From contig CAJXZI010000048.1 in assembly GCA_913063005.1 (NCBI GenBank), positions 1 to 10,779 of the forward strand: a stretch of DNA of 10,779 nucleotides, read 5' to 3'. The translations under genes and the position numbers were made by a program. Below are positions 1 through 6,301 of this stretch, piece by piece (the stretch's first letter is position 1; each line of letters starts with the position of its first letter). The notes under the pieces were generated by a model. The model was not told the DNA's origin. It made no database searches and saw only the letters and a list, made by a program, of their open reading frames with translations. This DNA comes from an uncultured Halieaceae bacterium (GTDB lineage: Bacteria > Pseudomonadota > Gammaproteobacteria > Pseudomonadales > Halieaceae).

Positions 1-2
1 AG

Positions 3-92
3 ATTTTGCATTATTTAACGCACAAACTCCTAGCCAAAGAATTAACACAACAAGAAGTCGATTACCGTCCCAACTTATCTAGCAAGCTGTAG
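3..92 (+). CDS. Possible 3' end of a gene entering from the left edge
   Basis: One forward frame is open from the window edge to a TAG stop at 90-92 and would encode the last 29 residues of a protein ending in RPNLSSKL. The peptide has a normal mixed composition with Lys, Leu and Gln, but I recognise no family. Two points argue against it: it would overlap the end of the convergent oxidoreductase gene by 31 bp, and the DNA at 1-61 is AT-rich like an intergenic spacer. With only 29 codons visible, an open frame by chance is quite possible. Confidence 0.2.
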   Translation: MLHYLTHKLLAKELTQQEVDYRPNLSSKL

Positions 93-1357
93 AAAAGCAT
101 GCCGGCGACGAGGCTTGGACGACGCAGCAATGGGCCGCCGGGGAACGACCTTGTTTTCAGGCCTGCCATAAGATCGAAATCTTCGCAGCTGTCGAGGATC
201 GACAGCGCCATGAGTTTTCCTGCCATCGTTGCGGTGGGTACACCGTGACCCGAAAAACCCTGCGCATAATAAACCACGCCCTGATGGACCCCCATGTCTG
301 GCATGCGATTACGCGTTATTGCCAGCGTACCTCCCCATCCAAACTCCAGCGGGGTTTTAGCAAGTTCGGGATAAACGCCGAGAAGATAGGGTCGTACGAA
401 GTCGGTAATGGATGATGGGAATTTGTCGCTATAAGTCTCACCGCCACCAAAAATGAGTCTGCGATCGTCACTCAACTTCCAGTAGTTAATGACAAAGAGA
501 CTGTCTGAGAGTGACGCCTTCAGTGGGTTGATTTGCCTCGCCAATTCCTCACTGAGTGGTTCAGTCGCTACGATGAAGTTATTGATTGGCATAATGTTGC
601 TGGCAATGGGTGAGTAGAGTTTCTCCAAGTAGCCGTTGCAGGCCAGCACCACACGATCGGCGCGAACAGCGCCGCTTGGCGTCTCTACAACAGCATGATC
701 ACCCTGGACATCGAGCTTTTTAGCTCTGCTGTGCTCATAGACCGTGACGCCCACAGCCATCGCTGCTCGCGCAAGCCCCAAGCAATATTTCAGCGGATGT
801 AGGTGTCTTGCGCCCTCATCAACCATTGCATAGTGAAAACCTTGCGCCGAACCTAAAGATGCTAGATCAGCCTTTTCGACGCCCCTTAGTTGCTGGTAGT
901 CGTAGGCTGTCTCGAGATGCTCAATCTCTTCTCGTAGTTCGTGGGCATGCGCGGGTTTAGCCGCGTAGTGAATGTTGCCTTTACCAAGCTCACACTCGAT
1001 GCCGTTTTCGTTCACCAGTGACTCGACCAGGTCGACCGCTTCCAAGCCCAGCCGCCAGAGTTCTTTTGCCGTTTCTTTGCCGTACCATTTCTCCAGCGCG
1101 AATTGGTCGGCGCGTTGCCCGGTACCCACATGACCACCGTTGCGCCCAGACGCGCCCCAGCCCACCCGCTCGGCCTCTAAAACGACCACTCGTTTGCCTG
1201 ATTTTGCGAGGTGAAGGGCAGCTGATAACCCTGTGTAGCCCGCACCGATAACGCAGATATCTGCCTTTACATCACCTTGAAGGCTGTTTTGCTCAGGCAA
1301 CAGCTCACTCGAGGCGCAGTACCAGCTGTCGGGGTATTCGGGGGTGGTAAGTGTCAT
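62..1357 (-). CDS. puuB: PuuB-like FAD-dependent gamma-glutamylputrescine oxidoreductase (DAO family)
   Basis: This 431-residue protein is a D-amino-acid-oxidase-fold FAD enzyme. The Rossmann motif VIGAGYTG spans about residues 36-43, and Glu61 in VVVLEAERVGWGASGRNGG is placed to bind the FAD ribose. The GWGASGRNGG segment and the C-terminal FAD-contacting region (GWGGTLAITRNRMPDMG, then YYAQGFSGHGV) are typical of the PuuB/OrdL group, and the length is close to E. coli PuuB. In that family the enzyme oxidises gamma-glutamylputrescine to gamma-glutamyl-aminobutyraldehyde with release of ammonia and hydrogen peroxide. The divergent neighbour is the matching gamma-glutamyl ligase, which supports this role. 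The ATG start has no strong Shine-Dalgarno sequence, but the N-terminal extension ahead of the Rossmann motif matches the family. Related oxidoreductases act on other gamma-glutamylated amines, so the exact substrate is inferred. Confidence 0.85.
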   Translation of the reverse strand: MTLTTPEYPDSWYCASSELLPEQNSLQGDVKADICVIGAGYTGLSAALHLAKSGKRVVVLEAERVGWGASGRNGGHVGTGQRADQFALEKWYGKETAKELWRLGLEAVDLVESLVNENGIECELGKGNIHYAAKPAHAHELREEIEHLETAYDYQQLRGVEKADLASLGSAQGFHYAMVDEGARHLHPLKYCLGLARAAMAVGVTVYEHSRAKKLDVQGDHAVVETPSGAVRADRVVLACNGYLEKLYSPIASNIMPINNFIVATEPLSEELARQINPLKASLSDSLFVINYWKLSDDRRLIFGGGETYSDKFPSSITDFVRPYLLGVYPELAKTPLEFGWGGTLAITRNRMPDMGVHQGVVYYAQGFSGHGVPTATMAGKLMALSILDSCEDFDLMAGLKTRSFPGGPLLRRPSLVAGMLFYSLLDKLGR

Positions 1358-1398
1358 GGCCGTTAGTATGACGCTTGCGGGCAGTGTAACGCCATAAC

Positions 1399-1411
1399 AT
1401 ACTGCGAGTAT
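1399..1411. promoter_or_regulatory. 13-bp palindrome between puuB and puuA (candidate operator)
   Basis: ATACT-GCG-AGTAT is a perfect inverted repeat with a 3-bp centre, 20 bp before the puuA start. A further copy of the half-site, AGTAT, lies at 1365-1369 within the same 74-bp divergent spacer. It also forms a wider AGTATG/CATACT dyad (1365-1370 with 1398-1403). The position between divergent catabolic genes suits a shared regulator-binding site. No regulator gene is in view, and I do not recognise the motif as a known operator. The match could be chance. Confidence 0.35.
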
Positions 1412-1431
1412 CCAAGCAGCGTGAAGGTTTT

Positions 1432-2859
1432 ATGAGCGATCAGCCGGAGCTTCCCGAAAAAAGTTCGACCATTGTTTATACGCCTGAGGTTGAGCCAGGT
1501 GCTGGCCACCTCAATCAACATGACCATGAAATTCGGCAGTGGTTAGAAGAAAACAATATCTCAGAGGTGGAGTGCCTCGTGCCCGACATGACGGGCAATG
1601 CTCGCGGAAAATTTATTCCTGCCCACCAGTTCCTCTCTCAATCTGACCTGAAGTTGCCTGAATCGATCATGGTGCAAACCGTCACAGGTGAGTACACCGA
1701 TGACCACTGGGACTTTGTCGAGCCCACTGACACCGATATGTTGCTGGTTGCCGATCCGAAGACGCTCAGAAAGGTGCCGTGGGCGAGGGAGCCGACCGCG
1801 CAAATTATCGCCGACTGTTACAAGGCATCAGGTGAGCCCCATCCATTAGCCTCTCGCAATGTGCTTAGGCATGTTCTGGCACTCTATGAGCAGGCGGGGT
1901 TGCGCGCTCAGGTCGCCCCAGAGGTCGAGTTCTTCCTTGTCCACAAGAACACCGACCCTGACTACGAGTTAATGCCGCCCAAGGGCCGGTCAGGTCGTAG
2001 AGAAGTTGCTCGGATGTCGTTCAGTATCGACGCGGTCGCTGAGTTCGAGGACTTTGTTGAGGACATGTACGACTTTGCGGACGAGCAGGCGCTGAGCGTC
2101 GACACCCTCATCCACGAGAACGGTGCCGCGCAGTTGGAGATTAACTTCAATCACGGTGATCCTCTAGAAATGGCAGACCAGGTTTTCGTGTTTAAGCGCA
2201 CGGTTCGTGAGACCGCGCAGCGACACAATATGTACGCCACGTTCATGGCTAAGCCGATGCAAAAAGAGCCGGGTTCAGCGCTGCACATCCATCAGAGTAT
2301 TCTGTCGCTGGAAACGGGCAAAAATATATTTAACAGCACGGATAATGAGCCCACTGCTGAGCTGATGCACTACATCGCCGGTCTTCAGCGATACACACCG
2401 GACTTGATTAGTTTTTATGCGCCTAATGTCAATTCCTATAGGCGTCTTGCGCCGGATATCTCAGCGCCCATCAATCTTAGCTGGGGATACGATAACCGCA
2501 CCACTGCCTTCAGGGTTCCCGACAGCTCCCCTGATAATCGCCGCGTGGAAAACCGTTTTCCGGGCGCTGATGCTAACCCATACCTCGCCATTGCAGCGTC
2601 ATTGGCCAGTGGCTTGCTTGGGCTAGAGCATAAACTTCAGCCCACGGTGCCTCACCAGGGGACGGCAAATGAGGACAATATTGAAGTCGCGAGATCACTC
2701 GAAGAAGCTGTACGCCGGCTTAACGGGAATGAAGATCTCGCGAGGGTTATGGGCGGTTTATTTCTCCGCGCTTACGCAGCGGTGAAGCTCGACGAGTTCG
2801 AGGAATTCAATCGCGTAATCAGCTCGTGGGAGCGCGAACACTTGCTGTTGCAGGTTTAA
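1432..2859 (+). CDS. puuA: PuuA-like gamma-glutamylputrescine synthetase (glutamine synthetase family)
   Basis: The 475-residue protein belongs to the glutamine synthetase fold, class I PuuA-like branch. It shows the N-terminal beta-grasp segment with PDMTGNARGK (51-60), and metal-binding glutamates in APEVEFF (Glu164/166) and QLEIN. The GSALHIHQS motif (281-289) carries the conserved His. NSYRRL (334-339) and the nucleotide/glutamate-binding NRRVENRFPGADANPY (369-384) follow. Length is close to E. coli PuuA. The family joins glutamate to the amino group of putrescine using ATP, which is the entry step of gamma-glutamyl polyamine catabolism in the cytoplasm. The divergent puuB-like gene would take the next step. 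A GAAGG ribosome binding site (1423-1427) precedes the ATG by 4 bases. Related ligases act on methylamine, isopropylamine or aniline, so the amine specificity is inferred from the PuuB neighbour. The membrane protein gene begins 22 bp downstream and may share the transcript. Confidence 0.87.
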   Translation: MSDQPELPEKSSTIVYTPEVEPGAGHLNQHDHEIRQWLEENNISEVECLVPDMTGNARGKFIPAHQFLSQSDLKLPESIMVQTVTGEYTDDHWDFVEPTDTDMLLVADPKTLRKVPWAREPTAQIIADCYKASGEPHPLASRNVLRHVLALYEQAGLRAQVAPEVEFFLVHKNTDPDYELMPPKGRSGRREVARMSFSIDAVAEFEDFVEDMYDFADEQALSVDTLIHENGAAQLEINFNHGDPLEMADQVFVFKRTVRETAQRHNMYATFMAKPMQKEPGSALHIHQSILSLETGKNIFNSTDNEPTAELMHYIAGLQRYTPDLISFYAPNVNSYRRLAPDISAPINLSWGYDNRTTAFRVPDSSPDNRRVENRFPGADANPYLAIAASLASGLLGLEHKLQPTVPHQGTANEDNIEVARSLEEAVRRLNGNEDLARVMGGLFLRAYAAVKLDEFEEFNRVISSWEREHLLLQV

Positions 2860-2881
2860 TTTTAGGTAATTCTGGCAAAAC

Positions 2882-3724
2882 ATGACCTCCATAAATAAGA
2901 CGGGCAGCTCTACCGCATATCAATTATTGAAGTACAGCGTGTACTTGGCGCTTTTAGTCAATGTGTTTCTGTTCTTAGTCGAAGAGATCGATTCAGCGGG
3001 GGCGCTTAATACGTCGGTCACGGGTTTTGCCAGCTTCTTTCAGATTTTCTCTACCACCATCGATACAGCTGCGTGGTTGGCTTTACTGATCTTTTTTGAA
3101 TTGGAAACCTTTGTGCTCTCTGACAGCACCCTTCGCGGTAGCACGGGACGACTCATTCATCTGGTCAGGCTCTTGTGTCTAGCGACCATCTCTGTCGCCT
3201 GCTGGGGATATTTCGCCGAGTTTGCCGGGTTGTTAACTACATCCGCGGTCACCCCAACCAACTGCGCAAGCATCGATAGTTCCTGGTCAGTGCTCGTCAA
3301 CCTAGACAGATTTGAGCCGCTCGCTACAAACCCTTGCGAGGGTGGTCAGTGGCTGGCGTTATCTGACTACGAGCGCGTCATTGCCACTCCCGAGTCATAT
3401 CAACGAGCAGTTTTGTTGGCCGCTGTCGATTTTATCAACGCGGCCGCGTGGATCTTGGTCGTTATCGTATTAGAGATCGAAGTTCGAGCCGTGCTCTCGT
3501 CCTCTCGAAAACAGTTGATAGGGTCTGCAGTCATCAACCCGACAAAGGGCCTACTCTATTTCATCTTATTTGCTGCAGCCGTTTATTGGGGGTTCGAGGA
3601 TGACTTCCTCGACTTCTGGGACGCAGTCTTGTGGCTATTCGCGTTTTTCGTGATTGAGCGAAACGTGGTCTCTTGGCGCCAAGAAGCCGAAGTTGATCAG
3701 GCGTTACACGATAAAGCGTTATAA
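2882..3724 (+). CDS. Unrecognised six-helix membrane protein with three internal repeats
   Basis: I do not recognise this 280-residue protein. It has six hydrophobic segments, at about residues 15-33, 45-75, 93-118, 174-201, 222-238 and 246-262. Helices 2, 4 and 6 each carry the pattern [DN]-x3-W-x7-E-x-[EN]: D61/W65/E73/E75, N186/W190/E198/E200 and D247/W251/E259/N261. Helices 1, 3 and 5 each end in an acidic aromatic patch (LVEEID, YFAEF, FEDDF). This suggests a triplicated two-helix unit. Positive charges (K7, K17, R85, R90, R202, R209, K210, R266) place both termini and loops 2-3 and 4-5 in the cytoplasm. The long loop 119-173, with Cys128 and Cys152, would then be periplasmic. The gene starts 22 bp after puuA on the same strand with only a weak ribosome binding site, which hints at translational coupling. 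A role in transport or sensing of the amine substrate is only an inference from position. Confidence 0.75.
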   Translation: MTSINKTGSSTAYQLLKYSVYLALLVNVFLFLVEEIDSAGALNTSVTGFASFFQIFSTTIDTAAWLALLIFFELETFVLSDSTLRGSTGRLIHLVRLLCLATISVACWGYFAEFAGLLTTSAVTPTNCASIDSSWSVLVNLDRFEPLATNPCEGGQWLALSDYERVIATPESYQRAVLLAAVDFINAAAWILVVIVLEIEVRAVLSSSRKQLIGSAVINPTKGLLYFILFAAAVYWGFEDDFLDFWDAVLWLFAFFVIERNVVSWRQEAEVDQALHDKAL

Positions 3725-3728
3725 AAGG

Positions 3729-3947
3729 CTAGAAACTGAAATCATCATCCCCGAGCTCTTCTCTCAGTCGTCTGGCTTCAAGCATGTCCTCGGCGCGTCG
3801 ACGTCGCGCTAACAGTTCTTGAGGCGTCGCGACTGAGTTGTCAGCCATCGGTAGGGTATCGAGTTCGAGGTTGTCAGAATCATCAAGTGCTATGTCGTCG
3901 ATATCACCTGAATCTAGTGGACTACGGTTGTCAGCGTTTAGCTGCAT
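3729..3947 (-). CDS. Small acidic protein, PA3496-family-like
   Basis: This 72-residue protein has an Asp-rich, probably disordered N-terminal half (residues 12-36). A charged, probably helical segment with RRRRAEDMLEARRLREELG follows (48-66), and the tail is DDDFSF. That layout of an acidic stretch, a basic-acidic helix and a short acidic-aromatic tail resembles the short Pseudomonas PA3496-type proteins annotated as putative envelope integrity proteins. I make this match from memory of the family's style, and the function is unknown. The start is set by a GGAGG five bases before the ATG at 3945-3947. An ATG 12 codons upstream lacks such a site. There is no signal peptide. The gene converges on the membrane protein gene with a 4-bp gap and no visible terminator between them. 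Confidence 0.7.
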   Translation of the reverse strand: MQLNADNRSPLDSGDIDDIALDDSDNLELDTLPMADNSVATPQELLARRRRAEDMLEARRLREELGDDDFSF

Positions 3948-3952
3948 ATACA

Positions 3953-3957
3953 CCTCC
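3953..3957 (-). promoter_or_regulatory. Shine-Dalgarno site fixing the start of the small acidic protein
   Basis: On the minus strand this reads GGAGG, five bases ahead of the ATG at 3945-3947. It is a near-ideal spacing and is the reason for preferring this start over the ATG at 3981-3983. Confidence 0.75.
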
Positions 3958-4027
3958 AGAAGAGCCAAAGGTACAACTATCAATACATCCGTCTGTTACC
4001 GCGACTTTCCGCCTACTTTTGCGGATT

Positions 4028-4045
4028 GGCAAGTTTTTTCTTGCC
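4028..4045. repeat. Hairpin with six-base homopolymer loop
   Basis: A perfect 6-bp stem, GGCAAG with CTTGCC, encloses six T (plus strand) or six A (minus strand). It lies about 80 bp upstream of the small acidic protein start and could be part of its 5' leader. No U-run follows the stem on either strand, so it is not a standard terminator. Confidence 0.4.
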
Positions 4046-4100
4046 GCGCCGAGCAGTTTTTAAATTCGCACGGTTTCCACTTTTACTCGAGAAATGATTA

Positions 4101-4163
4101 GGCTCTCCCGCTACTACTTCCCTGTAGTGATTCAACGTCCATGTCGAAAAGCGGGAGTTAGCC
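4101..4163. repeat. Two-part inverted repeat (structured RNA or cruciform candidate)
   Basis: The outer arms are GGCTCTCCCGCT (4101-4112) and AGCGGGAGTTAGCC (4150-4163). They pair over 12 bp with a 2-base bulge (TT). Directly inside, ACTAC (4113-4117) pairs with GTAGT (4124-4128) around a six-base loop and could stack on the outer stem. This is far more pairing than expected for a random spacer. No poly-U tail adjoins it. It could be a structured leader on the minus-strand transcript, a small RNA, or a repetitive extragenic element if copies exist elsewhere in the genome. Confidence 0.5.
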
Positions 4164-4258
4164 AGGAGCTGCAATAGCTATGCCAATAGACAGCGAACTG
4201 ACGGGAAGTTTGCAATTCGGAGGTTTTTTTGTGGTCACTACCGGACAGGTGAGGTGTT

Positions 4259-4276
4259 ACGCGCAGCTGGGCGCGT
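4259..4276. terminator. Hairpin just past the shikimate-kinase-like stop codon
   Basis: ACGCGC pairs perfectly with GCGCGT around a six-base loop, 10 bp beyond the minus-strand gene's stop codon. The position suits transcript termination or 3' end protection. No T-run follows on the minus strand, so intrinsic termination is doubtful. Confidence 0.3.
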
Positions 4277-4286
4277 CCAGAGGTGC

Positions 4287-4802
4287 TTAGAGCGTGTCCA
4301 ATGATGATTTGATGTGTCCAGCAATCACCTCCGGATCATTCGTATCCACATCGACGGTGACAACTGCGTACCGCTCGTACAGTGGTACCCGTTCGTTGTA
4401 CACATCCTCAAGCGTATGGTTGCCAGGAGACGCTATCCCGCGATCGGGCGCCAAAGATATCCTGTGGTCTACGGTCTCAAGGCTTGCTCGCAGATACACC
4501 ACGCTGGAGGCTGCAGACAGTCTTTGCATGATGGCGTCGCTATACACCACCGACCCTCCTGTTGAGATGACCGCCGGATAGATAGCCATATCAAGCAACA
4601 CTTGTTCTTCAATATCTCGAAGTGCTTCGTGGCCTTTTGCAGCAATAATTTCGGCGAGAGTTGCTTGCTCTTGCTCCTGAATTAATAGATCAGTATCAAC
4701 GAAGGCCAAGCCTAGGCGCTTAGCAAGGAGAACGCCGACGGTGCTTTTCCCGCTTCCCGGCATCCCGATTAAACTGACTACACGTGTCGAGTGACTCGTC
4801 AT
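4287..4802 (-). CDS. Shikimate-kinase-family P-loop kinase (AroK/AroL-like, divergent)
   Basis: The 171-residue protein has the P-loop GMPGSGKST (13-21) and the DTD motif (36-38) expected to contact shikimate and magnesium. Arg62 sits in ALRDIEEQVL, and STGGSVVYS (80-88) stands where shikimate kinases carry a glycine-rich TGGG substrate loop. The segment ERVPLYERYA (137-146) matches the conserved RxPLY element. Canonical enzymes phosphorylate shikimate at the 3-hydroxyl with ATP in chorismate synthesis. Two features are unusual: the substrate loop has one glycine fewer, and the lid reads APDRGIASPG instead of the usual Arg-Pro-Leu type. The gene is alone, without aroB. Another small-molecule kinase role, or a second isozyme, is therefore possible. 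The start at 4800-4802 is chosen because AAGGA lies 7 bases upstream. An in-frame ATG at 4815-4817 would add five residues but lacks a site. Confidence 0.75.
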   Translation of the reverse strand: MTSHSTRVVSLIGMPGSGKSTVGVLLAKRLGLAFVDTDLLIQEQEQATLAEIIAAKGHEALRDIEEQVLLDMAIYPAVISTGGSVVYSDAIMQRLSAASSVVYLRASLETVDHRISLAPDRGIASPGNHTLEDVYNERVPLYERYAVVTVDVDTNDPEVIAGHIKSSLDTL

Positions 4803-4809
4803 GGCAATG

Positions 4810-4814
4810 TCCTT
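4810..4814 (-). promoter_or_regulatory. Shine-Dalgarno site deciding the kinase start
   Basis: On the minus strand this reads AAGGA, 7 bases before the ATG at 4800-4802. It lies inside the five-codon extension that the upstream ATG would add, so it favours the shorter form. Confidence 0.55.
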
Positions 4815-4842
4815 CATACTTAGGTTCTAGAATTCACTACTA

Positions 4843-4875
4843 CGACACCGACGGTTACTCAGTCCTATGGTGTCG
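4843..4875. promoter_or_regulatory. Inverted repeat in the gcvT leader
   Basis: CGACACC (4843-4849) and GGTGTCG (4869-4875) form a perfect 7-bp dyad with a 19-base interior. A small GAC/GTC pairing (4850-4852 with 4862-4864) lies inside. It is in the 98-bp spacer between the divergent kinase and gcvT, ending 15 bp before the gcvT ribosome binding site. It could be a leader hairpin or an operator. I see no conserved glycine riboswitch core, and the spacer is too short for the usual tandem aptamer. Confidence 0.35.
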
Positions 4876-4890
4876 GAAGTTTACGCGCTT

Positions 4891-4895
4891 GGAGG
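4891..4895 (+). promoter_or_regulatory. Shine-Dalgarno site deciding the gcvT start
   Basis: GGAGG sits five bases before the ATG at 4901. The open frame extends 39 codons further upstream, overlapping the divergent kinase start, but that extension is Cys/Tyr-rich and unlike GcvT. The internal ATG is therefore taken as the true start. Confidence 0.8.
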
Positions 4896-4900
4896 CGTCG

Positions 4901-6010
4901 ATGTCGCTGGAAACACCCCTGACAAATTTGCATACAGCTCTCGGTGCAAAAATGGTTCCGTTTGCTGGGTATACGATGCCAATCAGCTACGCGGACGGCA
5001 TTATCGCAGAACATCATCACACACGCTCTAAAGCAGGGCTCTTTGACGTATCTCACATGGGCCAGGTGATGGTGACAGGCCCGGATGTAGCTCGATCACT
5101 CGAGCAGGTCATGCCTGCTGACCTCATAAGCTTAGCCCCCATGAAGAGCACATACGCCTTATTGACGAATGAGGTGGGCGGTGTGCGCGATGACCTGATC
5201 GTTACCAAGCTAGATGAGGAGCGCTTCTTTCTCGTATTGAACGCAGCGAATAAGCACAGTGATTTGGCGTATCTGCGACAGGCGCTCCCTGAATTGACCT
5301 TTGAGCTGATGGATGACAAAGCGCTGTTGGCGCTTCAAGGCCCGGACGCGAGGAAAGTACTCGCGCGCTTTGCAGCTGATATCGAATCCCTGGGGTTCAT
5401 GGCTGCTCGCTACTGCACCCTTAAGGGCATTGAATGCTTTGTAACGTGCTCGGGCTACACCGGTGAGGACGGTTTCGAGATATCTGTCGATGGAGTCAGC
5501 GCTCAGCGTCTAGCAGAGCTTTTGTTGTTAGAGACAGAGGTTGCACCGATTGGCCTGGGTGCGCGCGACTCTCTGCGGCTCGAAGTCGGTCTTTGCTTAC
5601 ACGGACACGAATTGTCTGAGGAGATAACCCCGGTCGAAGCTGGCCTTAAATGGGCGATAGCGCCCTCGAGACGCGAGAGCGGTGAGCGCGCCGGTGGCTA
5701 TCCCGGTGCAGAGGTAATCGATAGGCAGATGCGCGATGGCACTCGACGCGTCCGAGTTGGCTTAAAGGTACTCGGGCGACGACCCGTTCGAGCAGGGCAA
5801 GCGTTGCTAAACCAAGAGGGCGATGAAGTCGGAATCATTTGTTCTGATGCATTCGGTGCCAGCGTTGGCGGACCCATAGCCATGGCGTATGTGCACCCAA
5901 GCGCTTCTGCAAAAGGCTCGGTATTGAACGCTGATCTTCGAGGAAAGCTTGTTGAGCTTGAGGTCGTTGCACTGCCGATGCTGCCTCAGCGTTACTATCG
6001 TGGTAGCTAA
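4901..6010 (+). CDS. gcvT: Aminomethyltransferase, glycine cleavage system T protein
   Basis: The 369-residue product matches GcvT over its full length. It starts with TPLTNLH and VPFAGYTMPISY (19-30), followed by RSKAGLFDVSHMGQ (42-55). GGVRDDLIV (93-101) contains the catalytic-region Asp. LALQGPDA, GYTGEDGFEI (185-194, folate-contacting Glu), GARDSLRLE (220-228) and TPVEAGL (243-249) come next, and the protein ends in LPQRYYRG. In the cytoplasm the T protein transfers the methylene group from aminomethyl-lipoyl GcvH to tetrahydrofolate and releases ammonia. The C-terminal barrel has CSDAFGASVGGPIAMAYV where most homologues have a TSGxxSP-type sequence, so it is somewhat divergent. The usual gcvH and gcvP do not follow: the next 439 bp holds no convincing gene and the gene after it is on the opposite strand. 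A GGAGG site supports the start. The divergent neighbour is the shikimate-kinase-like gene. Confidence 0.88.
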   Translation: MSLETPLTNLHTALGAKMVPFAGYTMPISYADGIIAEHHHTRSKAGLFDVSHMGQVMVTGPDVARSLEQVMPADLISLAPMKSTYALLTNEVGGVRDDLIVTKLDEERFFLVLNAANKHSDLAYLRQALPELTFELMDDKALLALQGPDARKVLARFAADIESLGFMAARYCTLKGIECFVTCSGYTGEDGFEISVDGVSAQRLAELLLLETEVAPIGLGARDSLRLEVGLCLHGHELSEEITPVEAGLKWAIAPSRRESGERAGGYPGAEVIDRQMRDGTRRVRVGLKVLGRRPVRAGQALLNQEGDEVGIICSDAFGASVGGPIAMAYVHPSASAKGSVLNADLRGKLVELEVVALPMLPQRYYRGS

Positions 6011-6243
6011 GGCACCGCTTCTAGATTTCTCTGTTTGGATCAAGCTTGGGCGCATGGCACTCTTCTCGGAGGCAGGATAAGCGAGCGTCAGGCTTTCGTC
6101 AGCGATGGCTATCCATGGCAGCTAAGCTTAATGAGCAAGCAGTCTGAGGAGCCGCTAGGCTAAGGACGCGTTAGCAGGTCGCCTGTCGAGCGCACGCGCT
6201 AGACATTGGTATATGGCGAGTGGAAGGCTCAAAGGTGTGAAAG

Positions 6244-6277
6244 GGTGCCGACTAATGATGTTTAACGTCATGGCGCC
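6244..6277. repeat. Composite hairpin
   Basis: The basal stem GGTGCC (6244-6249) with GGCGCC (6272-6277) pairs over 6 bp with one G-T. After a five-base 5' bulge, the apical stem ATGATG (6255-6260) with CGTCAT (6266-6271) pairs over 6 bp with one G-T and closes a five-base loop. On the plus strand the structure would cover the start codons and part of the ribosome binding site of a possible 33-codon frame (6255-6356). Confidence 0.4.
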
Positions 6278-6301
6278 GTCTGCCATCCTGCTCAAAATAC
6301 G

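Larger units (their letters stand above)
3948..4286. other. 339-bp spacer with inverted repeats, no convincing gene
   Basis: No credible coding frame is present between the small acidic protein and the shikimate-kinase-like gene. Both are on the minus strand, so this region should hold the promoter of the former and the transcript end of the latter. Visible structures are a GGCAAG/CTTGCC hairpin (4028-4045), a larger two-part inverted repeat (4101-4163), an AGCT/AGCT hairpin (4167-4179) and an ACGCGC/GCGCGT hairpin (4259-4276). I cannot point to a convincing -35/-10 pair. Confidence 0.6.

Noticed and set aside
3838..4101. 87-codon plus-strand frame
   Set aside because: It overlaps the small acidic protein gene antisense for its first 110 bp. 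Its Ser-rich composition is the mirror of the Asp-rich coding sequence, and it has no ribosome binding site.
4224..4230. T-run as a Rho-independent terminator on the plus strand
   Set aside because: The only nearby pairing (GAACTG with CAATTC) has a mismatch and is separated from the T-run by GGAGG. No plus-strand gene ends just upstream.
4218..4290. GTG-initiated 19-codon frame behind CGGAGG and seven T
   Set aside because: The Shine-Dalgarno match is good, but the peptide is very short and unremarkable. No plus-strand gene follows for it to act on as a leader peptide, and it runs into the end of the minus-strand kinase gene.
4784..4900. 39-codon N-terminal extension of gcvT
   Set aside because: It overlaps the divergent kinase start, does not resemble GcvT, and lies upstream of an ideal GGAGG-ATG start at 4901.
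4803..4900. Glycine riboswitch ahead of gcvT
   Set aside because: The 98-bp spacer is shorter than the usual aptamer region and shows one simple dyad without the conserved glycine-binding core.
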